Assembly (NCBI RefSeq): GCF_047496725.1
Contig: NC_132975.1
Span: 2,714,501 to 2,778,500 of the forward strand
Reading direction: 5' to 3'
DNA length: 64,000 bases
Source of the DNA: Anoplolepis gracilipes
Taxonomy: Eukaryota > Arthropoda > Insecta > Hymenoptera > Formicidae
Below the pieces are notes generated by a model. It searched no databases. It was not told the origin of the DNA and saw only the letters and a program-made list of their open reading frames with translations. The position numbers and the translations under genes were made by a program. Shown here in pieces: positions 1 through 11,716 of this stretch. Position 1 is the stretch's first letter; each line of letters starts with the position of its first letter.

Positions 1-120
1 GTCCAAATTGTATTAAATTTGTATATATTTTTACCTTGTTTATTTATTTCATTCTTCTTAAATTCTTCGTTTCTATTTATTTTTTGTTTAATAAAAATGT
101 CTGATAAATAAAAAAAAAGA

Positions 121-2390
121 CTTAAGCGAAGCTTCCAGGAAGCTTGGCTTAATGACGGTAGAATTAAATCTTGGATACGTAAAGTATCTTCTAATGATAG
201 CTTTTATCATTGCGCTATATGCAACAAAAATATTTCATGCAACACATGTTTTAAGACATGCAGATTCTGCGTGCCACAAAAATAATATTAAAGAAAATAG
301 AAATTCACCTTTATTAAATGATAATAAAAGTTCACATAAAAATATACCTAAAAAATATAAATTTCAACCACAATGGCTTAAAATTGAATTATTTAAACCA
401 TGGTTACGTGAAGTGTCACATGACATAAGTTCATTTTTTTGCTCATTTTGTAATAAATCTATGGTTGGTGATTTATCGCACATTTATCGTCACACAGAAT
501 CCGAATCACATATAATAACGTCTAAAAAAATTGAAACAGAAACCAAAAATACAGACAAAGATTTAAACATGATAGATGACTCACTTTTGCCATTTGATGA
601 ACGTAAGAAATCAGCGGAAATACAATATGCCGCTTTAATTGCAGAAAAAATATACCTTATAAAACTGCACAAGAAATTTTGAACTTTTTTCAACATATAG
701 GACAAGACCCTAATGTATTTAAAAAATGATTATGGATCGAACTAAATGTAAAAATATAATTTCTAATGTTTTGTGTCCTGTTGAAAGTGAAAATGTTGCT
801 AATAAACTTTAAACAACAAAATTTTCTATTTTTATTGACGAAACGTCAGATATCTGCAACGAAAAATGGATGATATTTTTTGTTAGATACATTGATCCTA
901 AGACATTAGATATTCACTCACAATTGACCAAATTAATAAATATTGATACAAGAGATAGTAGTGCTGAAAAGTTATTTCACGCATTTAAAATTAAAATGTG
1001 GAAATTAGAGATTCCTTTCGGAAATATTGTTGCCCTGTCATGCGACAATGCATCAGTAATGACAGGGAAACATTTATCGTTCAAAACTAAATTAGAAGAG
1101 ATGTGCAAACATTTGTTAACATTTCCATACCCGTGTTATTCAGCCGCGTTAGCTGCGCACGCTGCATGTGCAAAACTACCGTCATTTTGTGACGAGTTTT
1201 TAAAAAAAATAGCACATTATGTTAATAGCAGTCCAAAACGTTCGGCAATTTTTCACGAATTTTGCAATTGCTTTCAAGAAAGTTATCACAAAATTTTAAA
1301 ATTAAGTGAAACGCGTTAACTGTCTCATCACACATGTGTCGAAAGACTTCTAGAATCACGGAATACAATTAAAAATTTTTTGCAAGAAATGGTTGTAAGC
1401 GATAAAACAAAATCTGGAGAATATCTTTTGTCTATGATAAATAATTTAGAAATAAAAGCTTATTTTTTTTTTCTTCAATATATTTTAAATTTCTTTAATA
1501 TATTCAATGCATTTGTTCAATCAACAGAGACGAGAATTCATTTATTACCGTTAAAATCAGCTAATTTTCTCTCCCAAGTCTGCCAAAACTTCGTTAAAAA
1601 TGAATATCTAAAAGATATAGCAACAAGTATTGATTTTTCGCAAAAAGAAATTCAGAAAGATATAAATGAAATTTTTGTTGGGTCAGAATGTCAAGAATAC
1701 CTTAATAATTTAATGATAGAAGGTCATGTAGATACAATTGTAACTATTCGACAAAACTGTTTACAATTTTATATAACCGCTGCACAAGAAATACGTAAAA
1801 GATTGCCCATTAAACATAATTTTTTGACAAAATTACAAATTTTTAAACCATCTATATCTTTATTTAATGATAATAGAGAAACATCATTCCAGTATGTTTC
1901 TTTTATTGCAAAAAGTCTTGGTGGTTTCAATGAAGAATCCTTAAAAAAAGAGTGGCTTGCATTATCAACAGATTTAACTATAGAAGAAAAAGAAAATATA
2001 TCAAAATTAAAATTCGATGATATGTGGAAAGCAATTTTACAACGTCAGTTAAATAACACTTACAAATATCTCAATTTGAGAGATCTTCTAAACGCTGTTC
2101 GAGCACTTCCTAATTCAAATGCAGATCCGGAGAGAATGTTTTCGATTTTAACTGATTTAAAAACCAAAAAACGCAACAAACTCTCTTCGACCAGCGTTAA
2201 TGCCATTTGCGTAATAAAATCAGCATTGAAAACGAGGGGCGAAACAGCTATAAACATGACAGTAACTGAACAGCATTTATCTCGTATGTCGACTGATAAA
2301 TTATATGCAGCTTGTACTAAACAAAAAAAAAGTAGTTTAACTTTATATGCTGCAGATGAAATTGGCAGTCCTTCATCTACAACGCAATAA
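121..2390 (+). pseudogene. Decayed hAT-superfamily transposase
   Basis: Relic of a cut-and-paste hAT transposase (RNase H fold, nuclear). Two BED-type zinc-finger modules occur in tandem, each with a tryptophan followed by CxxC and, in the second, H..H: one at about 133-285 (NDSFYHCAICNK) and one at about 395-520 (FFCSFCNKSM ... RHTESESH). They lie in different frames, so a frameshift separates them. The catalytic-core region at 870-1319 contains CDNASVMTG, the hAT/ZMYM-type second aspartate block. The segment 1380-2390 ends in the hAT dimerisation motif (NSNADPERMFS, about 2115-2150). A TAA at 1317-1319 and frame changes near 680-870 and 1320-1380 break the gene. The element's left end is not resolved and may lie outside the window. 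Family assignment is from motif recognition; the exact hAT clade is unknown. Confidence 0.75.
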
Positions 2391-2414
2391 TAATGTTGAG
2401 AAAAGAATAAATGC

Positions 2415-2745
2415 TTTGTCACTAATTGACACCATACTTATAAAAAAAGAAATTTGTAAAAATAATTTGTCATTAAATGATACCACACTTGCAAAACTAA
2501 ATACATAAAAAATGTCTTGTCACTAAGTGACACCATACTTCCGAAATATGTAAAAAATATTTTGTCGCTAATTGATACCACAATTATAAAAGACAAATAT
2601 TTAAAAAATATCTTGTCATTAATTGACATCACACTTGTAAAAAAAAATCTTGTCACTAAGTGACACCACAAAATGACACTTGCAAAAGGAAAGTATGTAC
2701 AAAATATCTTGTCATTAATTGACACCACATTTGCGAAAGGCAAGT
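2415..2745. repeat. Subterminal tandem repeats behind the hAT relic
   Basis: About seven diverged copies of a short unit, spaced 35-70 bp, share the core TTGTCAYTAATTGACACCA followed by CACTTGYAAAA. The core is itself an imperfect palindrome (TTGTCA/TGACA). hAT elements commonly carry subterminal repeats that bind the transposase, so these are probably the right subterminal region of the preceding element. The right terminus is not clear; it may be near 2790-2830. Confidence 0.6.
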
Positions 2746-3185
2746 AAAAAATTTTTTTTGAAGACATCACTCCCCGTATAAATGGCACATTATAAAATAT
2801 AATAGTATTTCATGTATGGTATAATAGGACTCCAGGCGAAGGAACTCCAAACTCTAAAAAAACCTTACGCGCCATTGGTGATACCTCATGGGTGGTGAGG
2901 AAAATTACCATTAATATTATTTTATTATTATTTTTGAACCATCAACGACACAAACGTATATGTGGGTCAATATACGTTTGCTGTCGTTATTGTGTTGCAA
3001 TTTCAAATAAGATATTTATATTTGTAGAGATAAAAAAAGATTCCCGATGCCAGAGTGTCGCCGCAAGAGATAGAGAGAGTGAGAACGTACGAGGAGCAAG
3101 CGAGGAAGCTAACAAAGTCCCGCTCGAGAGAATTTCTTTTTCAATTGTTTTTCGTATCACATATCATTTTATTATAGAAAATAAA

Positions 3186-3428
3186 ATTTCTTATTTCGCA
3201 TTTCATCGGTTTGAAAAAAATTTTAATGAATTAATGAGATTTTTGCGATTAAAATGACACCAAATGCGACATAAATCAGTTAACATTTAATTAGAAATTT
3301 AATCGTAATTATGATTATATTTCTAATTAAATGTTAACCGATTTATATCGTGTTTGGTGTCATCTTAATCGTAAAAATCTCATTAATTCATTAAAGTTAT
3401 TTTGAAGCCGATAAAATGCGAAATAAAA
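3186..3428. repeat. Fold-back element with flanking direct repeat
   Basis: The arms 3186-3300 and about 3315-3428 are near-complementary (TTTCGCATTTCATCGG pairs with CCGATAAAATGCGAAA), centred near 3308. Two direct copies of an approximately 85-bp sequence (about 3008-3106 and 3447-3530, sharing AAGATTCCCGATGCC) flank it. The whole therefore looks like a hairpin MITE lying between, or inserted into, a duplicated segment. No coding capacity is seen in 2790-3190. Confidence 0.65.
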
Positions 3429-3534
3429 GTCTTAGCTTTATTCAGTAAGATGTTTATATTTGTAGAGATAAAAAAGATTCCCGATGCCGGAGTGTCACCG
3501 CAAAAGAGAGCGAGAACGTATAAGGAGCAAACGG

Positions 3535-4130
3535 TGCTAATGTGATTAGGATTATGCATGTAAAAATAAGAATATACAGAAAGAAGGTAAAAGAGAGATA
3601 GCATTGCGTAACTTACAATTAATATAATTATATCGATATTGCACGATAACATTTTACTGCGTATAAATAACGTATCGATTATCCAAAAATGTATCGATCC
3701 AGTTCAATTAATGAATATAGTGCAATGATCTCTTGGTATTTTGTTAATTTCTTATTTTGTTATATATATATACACATGTATATATAACAAAATAAGACGC
3801 AGAATGATGGAAAAGAATTACTTGAAACAAATAATATTAGTTATAAAAATAAAACAAATTTTTTCTCATTTTTTAATGTTATACATGCATATAATAAATA
3901 ATAAAAAATTTTCAAGAATAAATAATAATAAAATAGCAAAAGATCATTGCACTATATTCGTCAACTGCACTGGATCGATACATTTTGTCGGACAATCGAT
4001 ATATTTATATATGTTAAAATTTTATCATACAATATAGATAATTATTATATTAAATTGCGCAACGCTATTTCTCTCTTTTTTTCTATCTATTCTTATTTTT
4101 GTGTATATAATCTTAGAAATATTAGCATCA
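3535..4130. repeat. Large nested fold-back element
   Basis: Arms of about 200 bp (3535-3735 and 3935-4130) are inverted copies of each other. For example GTATCGATCCAG at 3690 pairs with CTGGATCGATAC at 3970, and AGCATTGCGTAAC at 3600 pairs with a diverged partner at 4055. A second small hairpin (CTTATTTTGTTATATA / TATATAACAAAATAAG, about 3751-3797) sits in the loop. No coding sequence is seen. Confidence 0.65.
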
Positions 4131-4456
4131 TTTATATATTTATCGATTTTTTTATTTTCTTGTTTGGATATTACATGGATATATCCTTTATTCTTTCAAT
4201 AAATCAACAATTTAAGATACATTATTCCAGATAAAACTTTTAATAATTTATATATACATCTTAAAATCATAATAATTATATGTATAATATATTTAAAATA
4301 ATAAATATAATAATAAATATATAATATAATATATTTAATACAAAAAGTGAAAAAAAAGCATTTAACGTTTTCACGCGTCTCAAGAATCGAGAATCGAGAA
4401 TCGTCGATCGTCGCTCGTTACCAGTTTAGTGGGAAGAAGACAGGAAACAGTTTAGG

Positions 4457-4614
4457 CTATCGCACACAAAATGCATAAGCTACATGTGCATAGCATAAGA
4501 TTGTATGGACCAATAATAATATGTAAATTAATATGGCGACTTAATACTCGATGCTCATCGGTCCATATAATTTTATGATATGCACATGTAGCTTATGCAC
4601 TTTGTGTGCGACAG
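4457..4614. repeat. MITE with 56-bp terminal inverted repeats
   Basis: The arms 4457-4512 and 4559-4614 are inverted copies (CTRTCGCACACAAARTGCAT at the ends, TGGACC at the inner edges) around a 46-bp loop. This compact structure is typical of a non-autonomous DNA element. The superfamily is not identified. Confidence 0.7.
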
Positions 4615-4636
4615 CTTTTTATGGGTCGGGCACATA

Positions 4637-4670
4637 CATAAGGAATTCGATTGGTTGAATTCCTTATGCA
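4637..4670. repeat. Short palindrome, also present at 15.1 kb
   Basis: An imperfect palindrome built from ATAAGGAATTC and GAATTCCTTAT around GATTGGTT. A closely similar one lies at 15109-15141, with AAATTC in place of GAATTC. The two may be minimal copies of one fold-back family. Confidence 0.45.
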
Positions 4671-4689
4671 TGTGTTTATAAACCAATCA

Positions 4690-5540
4690 CTGCGGCCGCG
4701 GCTCTTAGCTCTTATATCTATTCTTTTTTATTAGCTAGCTGAAGTTAGCCAAGCACCGAGCTCACACGTACGCAATACGATACTTGTGTATGTTTCCCTA
4801 TCCTACAGTCTACAGTTGCGCGCGCATGCGTACGCCGTAGATTCGGTTGCTGGCGTGGGCAACCTGGCATCTCTGGCCAGTACGGAGCAGGCCGTACAAC
4901 ACTTCACAGCGACATTCGACAAGGCTTGCCAATACGAGAACGGCAGCGACTGGGAGGTTTCCACCAAAGACCATGGAACGCAAACGGAGCCTGAGAGACC
5001 ACGAAGGACCAAGGAAAGCAGGCGACGAGCCCGGGAGCTCCCAGGCGGACGAGAACAACAACCTCGTAGACCGTTGGGGGCCAGTGAAGACCACGAAGAC
5101 GCCTCCGATAGAGTGGCGCCCGTTACGCCGATAGGCACACAAACGGCCCTTTTCAGGGCCACCACAGAAACACTCACACCACGCGTAAACATTGTACATA
5201 ATCATACTCGCCACTCGTGTAAATAGTCATACATGTAAAATAAGAGAATAAACCATCATTGAAGCAAACCACGTATTGTGTCTCCGTACACCTCTACCAT
5301 CGCCTCTTCCTTTGCGAATACCAAGCGAGCGAACACCGGGCGAAAGCGGGACTCCACGTAGCGACCGCCATACTTGTGTTCGGATCGGTTGTATTATCGC
5401 TTTTAAAAATTGTGTTAAAGTTAAAAAGAAATATTTCCGGATATCGCATTAACGACAGTAAGTTAAAACATTTTTATTTTCTTACTCCTATTTTACTTTC
5501 ACTTATCATTTTAATTGTTGTGTAGACCATTATAAACATT
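4690..5540 (+). other. Retroelement-like GC-rich block, possible LTR remnant
   Basis: This block is much more GC-rich than its surroundings. It has an open frame at 4786-5226 (146 codons, Arg/Glu/Pro-rich, no recognised domain), soon followed by AATAAA at about 5249. This resembles the 3' part of a retroelement or an LTR with its polyadenylation region. No terminal repeats or target duplication were found, so the nature of the block is uncertain. From 5540 to 5889 I see no gene. Confidence 0.25.
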
Positions 5541-6925
5541 GTATGTGATAGAAATACCAGAAAAATTACCAGAATCCGGCGGATAGACAAGTGAGTCAAT
5601 TATATAAAAGAAGACGATTAAATCTCACGTCTCATGTGCCGCAAGAATTTTTTATCAGGTATCGTATTAACTACTAAAATGTAACCTAACCTAACAATAA
5701 GGAGATAAGTATAAAGGGCCACGTATGAACTAACACAGAATCTTTATGTGTACTTATATTAATATAAAAAAATTATTAAACTATATAATATACATTAAAG
5801 ACATTTTAAAAACATTTTTTGACATTTTGAGTTTTTTTCTACTTACTCATACATTCTTAATTGTGTGCTCTTGTTATATTATTTTACAGAAGCAATTGCT
5901 AAAGAATATCCAACTATAAATGACACGCTGTTTGGTAGTGTTACGTCCGAGCACCAAACATTTTTCCATTAGCTTTAAGAAAACACCAAATTTATAATAT
6001 AAGTCTAAGCGATAAGTTACCGATTATATCTTAGCCGATAAGTTACTCATTAGATAAGTTACCTATCATAATTGTTACCAACTCTAGCCGACAGTCCGAA
6101 AACACTAATCATAAATAGTCGCCTTCCCACCACCATGGGACTCCCCTGCTTCCGAACCCTTAGATAACCCTTCCTACGCGTCCACCCCACTCTTCAACCC
6201 TGACCCGCACAAACCAAGGGACCTCGAAACAGTCCCAAAATTCGTCACATTAACTCGAGACTCTGAGCGATGCACTTCTCTCTCTAGAAGTGCTTCTCAT
6301 TCTTGTAATACTATTTCGACACGCGATTCCATTTCCAAATACCGTTCCAAGTCAACACGCTTTTCCATATCCATACTCGTTTCCATTTCAGTACGTGATC
6401 CTATTTCATACAGTTCCACTCCAACCTTATTTTACCTCACGCGAGCGTATACATATTGTCACTTCGTTATATTACGCCTGTTCACCCTGCGTCAGTTCTC
6501 CGTGCCGATAGCTCTCCGATTTATACTCACGCGTCACCTCTGTAAACCACCCAATGTAAGTGCAGTTAAAATATACATATATTTGTGAGACCTCATTGTG
6601 CATTAATAAACGAAACGTACCCAAACCCAGTCAGCATTTTCTACGTTCGGCGTCATACTAAGTTCCAATCCGATCCCTCAACAAAATCTGGTTTCTACCA
6701 TTAACAAAAACCGACAACACAGCGGTGCGGACGATTGCACGCTTGTTACTACCCCCTACCCTGCCGATATCATGCTAATATTCTGCACATACCGCACTCC
6801 TACTCTAAGACCAAAGCTTGCACCTTCTCCTGATAGCATCGTACTAATATTCTGCACATGCCACTTCCCTATCTCAAAATCAATGGTCGAACCCAGCACG
6901 CGAAACTAATTCAATTTTTTTGTAA

Positions 6926-7297
6926 ATGCCAAAAATAAGAAGAAGCGGACACAAATATCACGCGCGGCGTTTATATTACGAATTCAAATACGCCCCCGTC
7001 AGCGAAGCGGATAGCGAGTTTCTCGGGACGGAACGCCTCTATTTCGACTTAGAGTACGAGGCGTACTTCAACCAGGTCTTAGCGAAACAGGCCAAACCTC
7101 TAAGGAAGGACATCCGCGTAAAATCTATAGAGTACTTTCGGTGGCCGTGCAAACTAACACCGTTGGACACGCAGCGACTGTCTCTCCCTCTGCCGCCCGC
7201 GAATTACGTACCGGGAGGCCCGAGGAGAACCCGCTATCTCCAGATACGCGACGAGATATTATACTTAAACTACGGGTGTTCCACCCCCGAGCACTAG
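6926..7297 (+). CDS. LTR-borne ORF A, unknown protein (123 aa)
   Basis: Starts at ATG 6926 (MPKIRRSGHKYHARRLYY) and ends at TAG 7295. It is rich in Arg, Tyr and Pro, with no signal peptide, membrane segment or known domain. A homologous sequence starts at 53354 in the second LTR copy but is broken there by a 1-base deletion. The frame otherwise stays alignable to the end (CSTPEH versus CSTPDH), which argues that it was once coding. Function unknown; it could be an LTR-encoded accessory protein. Confidence 0.45.
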   Translation: MPKIRRSGHKYHARRLYYEFKYAPVSEADSEFLGTERLYFDLEYEAYFNQVLAKQAKPLRKDIRVKSIEYFRWPCKLTPLDTQRLSLPLPPANYVPGGPRRTRYLQIRDEILYLNYGCSTPEH

Positions 7298-7844
7298 AGT
7301 TCCGCGGAACAACTGATAATATTAGATTAATACTACGCGGAACGAAACATAATAATATTTTGTAGTAATACCACGTAAAGCACGAAACTTAGAAAACGCG
7401 GATTTTCTCGTGCCGACGAGAGACACTTTTACGACCGACCCTTTTTTTTGCTTCCTGCGTCTCACTTGGGCCAGCTCACTCTCGGCTGAACCCTTTTAAA
7501 ATAGTATTTTCCCTTCGCGCTGCCGAGCTTGGTTTATGACCGACCCTTTTTTTTATTTCCTGCGTTTCGCGTTGACTAGTCTCTCTCTCGACCAAATCTT
7601 TCCGAAAATATTTGGCTCCAAAATAATATTCGTTTCAAATAATGTACAACGCGCGTTTTGCTTTATTCACTAAATTGTAAACAATCAACACCCAAACTTG
7701 AATAAATATGAGAACCCTACCTTCGTTATTTAATTATTTGTAGCCCTAGCTACTCCTTCCCCCGTCCCGACCGCGACTAACAACAACGCTTTATACAGAT
7801 AATAATAATAATATTTAACTATAATCTATTAACAACACATCTAC

Positions 7845-8267
7845 ATGTGTTACAGACCACTGCGCCCCGCACAGGTGGGCCACCCCTCCCCTCCCGCCGT
7901 CGAAACGAGCCACCGATTAAAAAACGTCCGTTGCACCTACATCTCGGGTTTTGCTCACAAATCAGAACTCACCCCGTATTGCGCATCTTGCTTTGTAAAT
8001 TCCGATAATATCGATAGAGACTCTTACGCGTACTTCAACGTACACCTCGTGATCGATAGCACGCGCTATACCGGTGTATATTGCACGGTCTGCCTCCGTA
8101 ACCTAGCAGAATTTTTCCCGTTCGACTGCGAACGGTGTGTCAACGCCTACGCCGATTTCCTCAGAGGTTTAAGAAATAAAAATATCTCCTATTATTCGTT
8201 AGCGGACCCTATTAAAGTATTCGTTAGCGGAACTATTCCCGAGAGTTTCACGCGAGACTTCCCTTAA
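7845..8267 (+). CDS. LTR-borne ORF B, Cys-rich conserved protein (140 aa)
   Basis: ATG at 7845, TAA at 8265. The protein carries cysteines in a possible zinc-binding arrangement (YCASCF near residue 45, YCTVCL near 79, FDCERC near 93) and ends LADPIKVFVSGTIPE plus a short tail. The counterpart in the other LTR copy (54162-54587) is open over its full length with about 85 percent identity by eye, including the CxxC pairs at about 79 and 93. Conservation of an open frame in two independently inserted LTRs suggests a function in the parent retroelement. I do not recognise the family. Confidence 0.5.
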   Translation: MCYRPLRPAQVGHPSPPAVETSHRLKNVRCTYISGFAHKSELTPYCASCFVNSDNIDRDSYAYFNVHLVIDSTRYTGVYCTVCLRNLAEFFPFDCERCVNAYADFLRGLRNKNISYYSLADPIKVFVSGTIPESFTRDFP

Positions 8268-8937
8268 TCGCTAATTGCCATTTTCGCCACTGTCACATTA
8301 TCACATATACGGCATCCGGTAACATCACCCCCCGACGAAAGAAAAACACACAACGCATCGCACCATCACACTCCTAATACATCGCCTTTGGGAAGGGAAA
8401 ACATTCGTCGTCAGGATAGCTCTAGTCGCGGGAAATCCCCAGAAGCTTAGCTTCTGAAATAAGCGACCGGTCACGTGAAAAGTCCAAGCACTCTTAGGAG
8501 CCGCGACTCCGCTTGACGTAACAGTAGGAAAGCAGGACCATGGTTAGCTCAGGCCAGCTTTCGTATAAAAAAGTAAATATATGTATATAGATAAACATAT
8601 TTATTGATTCCCCTTGGGGTTTTCAACTCTTACAAGTTTTCTTAACCTACCTTACCGGTAACTTATCTTAACTTAACCTAATTGTTTTTGGAGAGCCTGC
8701 AATCGTGGGCGACCCTTCTATGTCCCCCCCCCCAATCGCATGCCCTCCCTACACACACACACACCACCCTCTCTCCGCCGAACTTCCGCTCCCTTTTGCC
8801 TTACAAAAACTTCATTTTCTTTTCTCTTTCTCTTCCCCTCGACTCCCTTCTCTCCTTTCATCCTACCATTCACTTTCATTTTCTTCTCCTCGTTCATTCT
8901 CATTCCTATTACTCTCCTCTCTCCTATACCTCTCTCT

Positions 8938-9032
8938 CTCTCTCCACCTCCCTCATCCATTCCTCTCTCTCCACCTCCCTCATCCATTCCTCTCTCTCCA
9001 CCTCCCTCATCCATTCCTCTCTCTCCCCCTCC
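8938..9032. repeat. 27-bp tandem repeat at the LINE 3' end
   Basis: About three and a half copies of a 27-bp unit (CACCTCCCTCATCCATTC plus CTCTCTCTC). On the minus strand it would encode a repeated ERGMDEGGG, but it lies downstream of the last recognisable LINE domain and is probably untranslated. Confidence 0.7.
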
Positions 9033-9112
9033 TCTCCCAAAACCCATCTCACATTATCCTGCCAGCTCCCCTCTCCTCTCTTCCAGTTCCTACAACCCTC
9101 TCATACATGCTT

Positions 9113-11330
9113 TCACGTCTCCTCCTGCCCTCCACACAGTCTACATTGTCTTTTCCCCTCCTCTTCCCAGTACCTACTCTCCTTCATCTCCTCTTCCAAT
9201 CTAAATCTGGCCACTCTTCTCCATCTGCTCTCTCCCCAATCCTTCTTTAAATATCCCGGTATCCCTTCCCCCTTAACATCCTTATACCATCTATTAAATC
9301 TTGCCTCCTCCATCCTTTCCCTTCTTTCTTTCCTCTGCCTCTCTTTATCTCTATCTTCTATTCCCTTATACCAGTCCTCCCCCGTCTCCTCCTTTTCTTC
9401 CATCTCCTCCACTCTTATCCCTCTATCTTTAAAAAACCCTTCTCTTTCCTCCTCCCACTTCAACCCCATCTCCCTTTCTTTGCTCCTATCTCTTATTTCT
9501 TCTACACACCTTGCTAATTCACTCTCCCCCCTTCCTTCCCTTAGCCTTTTCTCATATCCCCATGCTCTTCTTCCCGCTCTCACTCTTATTTTCTCCCTCT
9601 GTAGTTCTTCCCTTATCATGTATCCCGGTGTCCTGTTGTCCACTCCCAGTACCCACCTTAAGTATCTCTCCTCTATTCTCTCCATCTCCTCTCTCTCTTT
9701 CCATCCCCATATCTCATACCCCAGTACCGCCCATACCAGCCTGTCAAACAGCCACTATATCCTCCTTCCCCAGTCCCTTCCAAATCTTCTCTTTCCTATC
9801 CCCCATACCTGTCCCATTATTGAAGCTGCTCTCCTAACCTGTCCCTCATCTGTGCCTCCTGTCCCCCATTCCTCTGTAGCGTATATCCTAAATATCTATA
9901 CTCCTTTACCTCCTCCACCTCCTTCCCTTTTCATCTCCAATTTCTCTTTGATATCCTTCCTCCCCTCTCTCTCCTGAATCTCATGATCTTCGTCTTCCCT
10001 ATATTCACTTCCAGCCCCTTTCTATCCATATACCTCTCTAGCCTATCCATCATTGTCCTCATTCCTTCCTCTTCTTCCGCCACCAACACCAAGTCATTCG
10101 CATACTACAGTGTGTATATTTTCTCTCCCCTCTAACGCAACCCCTCCCCACTTTACTTTTCCCATTTCTTCCTCCAGATCTGCAATCAGTATATTGAATA
10201 ACATCGGGCTTAGTGAGCATCCTTGTCTCACCCCCCTCCCCGTTCAAAAACTCTCGCTCATTCCCTGCTCTACCCTTACCCTACTTTTTGTCTCTCCCAG
10301 TACCTCCTCTATCCTTCTTCTCAGTTCTTCTCTCACTCCCCGCCGTTTCATCATTTCCACTACTATCCCTCTATCCACCGAATCAAATGCCGCCCTCAAG
10401 TCAACGAATAATGCCACCCTCAAGTCAACGAATAATGCCACCATCCCATCCCTTTCTCCCCTTCCCTCTCTTCTTCTCCCTGCACTCCACGTCTCACCAA
10501 CCTTCTTTCCCTTTATCCCTTCTTCCCCTTCCCTCCTCCGTCTCTTTTATCGCCTCCTTTATCCTTCTTTCCATTTCCTCCCATCCTTCGTTCTCCTTGC
10601 CTCTTCGTTCTATCTCTTCCATCTTTTCTCTGAACTTCTTCTTTCCCTTCTCATCCCATACCCTCCTCCAGAACCTCTCTCTCCTTTTTCTCTCTTCCTT
10701 ACCTCGTCCTTCTCCTCATACCCATAATTCTATCGCGTGATGGTCTGAGTCTATCTTATCCCCCACCCTTAAGCTCCCTATCTTTTCCTCCACCTCCCCA
10801 TTCCCTATTACATAATCAATCACCGTGTCCCCTTCCCTCCTGTGAATGTGAACTCCCCTTCCTTATCCCCTTTCACCCTTCTATTAGGATTCCCAGCCCC
10901 CATTCTTCTAAAAATTCTATCAGACATCTATCCTCCCTATTCTTTTTCTTATCTTTTGAACGCCTTTCCTTCTCCTCCTTCTCCTCCCCAACTGCTCTTC
11001 CTCCCTCCTCCGCCGTCCTTGCGTTGAAATCCCCCGCTATTAACGTTTTCGTTCCCTCTTCCTCCACTCTTACCTATCTCTCTAATTCCCTTGTCCTCCC
11101 TACCCCCTCCCTCACGTGTACTCCTATCACCCTCCATCTTTCTTCCTCCCAGCTCACCCTACTCACCATCATACCTTCCATTCTCCCTTCTATCTCACTT
11201 CCTTTTTCCATTCACTCTTTCCTTATACCCATCAACATACCTCCTTTCGGCCTCCCTCTCTTTCCCTCCCTTTTCGCCAATTGTACCCCCCATTTTAGCT
11301 CATTCGGTAATCTCTTTTTCATTCTCTCTT
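9113..11330 (-). pseudogene. LINE ORF2 (endonuclease-reverse transcriptase), broken
   Basis: Remnants of the protein that nicks the target and copies LINE RNA. The open pieces are 11067-10873 (endonuclease, AGDFNART), 10444-10244 (RT motif, AAFDSVDRGIVV) and 9685-9113 (C-terminal basic region with RWVLGVDNRTPGY and a CxxC). The RT active site at 10093-10104 reads YAND instead of YADD and is preceded by an in-frame TAG at 10105-10107. Both changes abolish activity. A direct repeat around 10385-10440 duplicates ALFVDLR. Confidence 0.75.
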
Positions 11331-11716
11331 AACCCTTCTCTACTAACCACTTTTCCGATAACACCACCACATCCCATTCCCTCAACCCTTTCCAGAATTC
11401 TTCATCTTTTTTCTTCAAACCTGCCACATTCCAAAAAACCACTCTCCATCCTCTCTCTTCCTCTCCTCACTTACCCTATTCCCTAGTTTTCCCCTTGTTC
11501 CTCCCCTCTTCTCCTCCCTTCCTCATCTATCAAGCCTCCCTCTTCCTCATCTCATCTCCACCACTTATCCTCTATCATCATTCTCCCGTACCCCATTCTC
11601 TTTCCTGCCTTCTCCTTTCTCGCAATCTCTTCCATTTTCCATCTCATCCTCCTTTCCTGCCATATCCAGTCTTTCAAAAATTCTTCCTTACTCTCCCTTA
11701 GCCCACTCTTTTTCTT

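Larger units (their letters stand above)
5939..8523 (+). mobile_element. TG..CA element with ORFs, probable solo LTR (copy 1)
   Basis: The element begins TGTTACGTC and ends GACGTAACA, a perfect 9-bp inverted terminus with the retroviral TG..CA ends. It is flanked by an exact 4-bp duplication, GTAG (5935-5938 and 8524-8527), as produced by Ty3/gypsy-type integrases. Its length is 2585 bp. No pol domain lies inside, so it is best read as a long solo LTR. AATAAA signals occur near 6605 and 7700. Two internal ORFs (6926-7297 and 7845-8267) recur in the copy at 52379-54811. A segment near 7431-7580 containing GACCGACCCTTTTTTTT is tandemly duplicated here but single in the other copy, which accounts for part of the length difference. 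Alternative: a compact non-autonomous element rather than an LTR. Confidence 0.75.
5890..8582 (+). pseudogene. Candidate exon split by the 2.6-kb LTR-like element
   Basis: A splice acceptor (TTTTACAG, ending at 5889) opens a frame reading AIAKEYPTINDTLFG to 5938, where the inserted element begins. Immediately after its right target duplication the same frame resumes at 8528 (RKAGPWLAQASFRIK) and meets a plausible donor, AA|GTAAAT, at 8582/8583. Removing the element and one GTAG copy gives a continuous exon of about 34 codons. The product is not recognised, and the other exons were not found with confidence. The clean frame restoration is the main support. Confidence 0.45.

Noticed and set aside
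4803..5192. Minus-strand 129- and 134-codon frames opposite the GC-rich frame
   Set aside because: Overlapping frames in GC-rich DNA; no domain on any of them.
5680..5696. CCTAACCTAAC resembling the insect telomere repeat TTAGG
   Set aside because: Only about two units; too short to indicate telomeric DNA or a telomere-targeting insertion.
8682..9977. 431-codon Ser/Leu/Pro-rich open frame on the plus strand (and similar frames to 11486)
   Set aside because: Antisense of a purine-rich LINE coding strand; T/C-rich sequence lacks stops. No domain is present.
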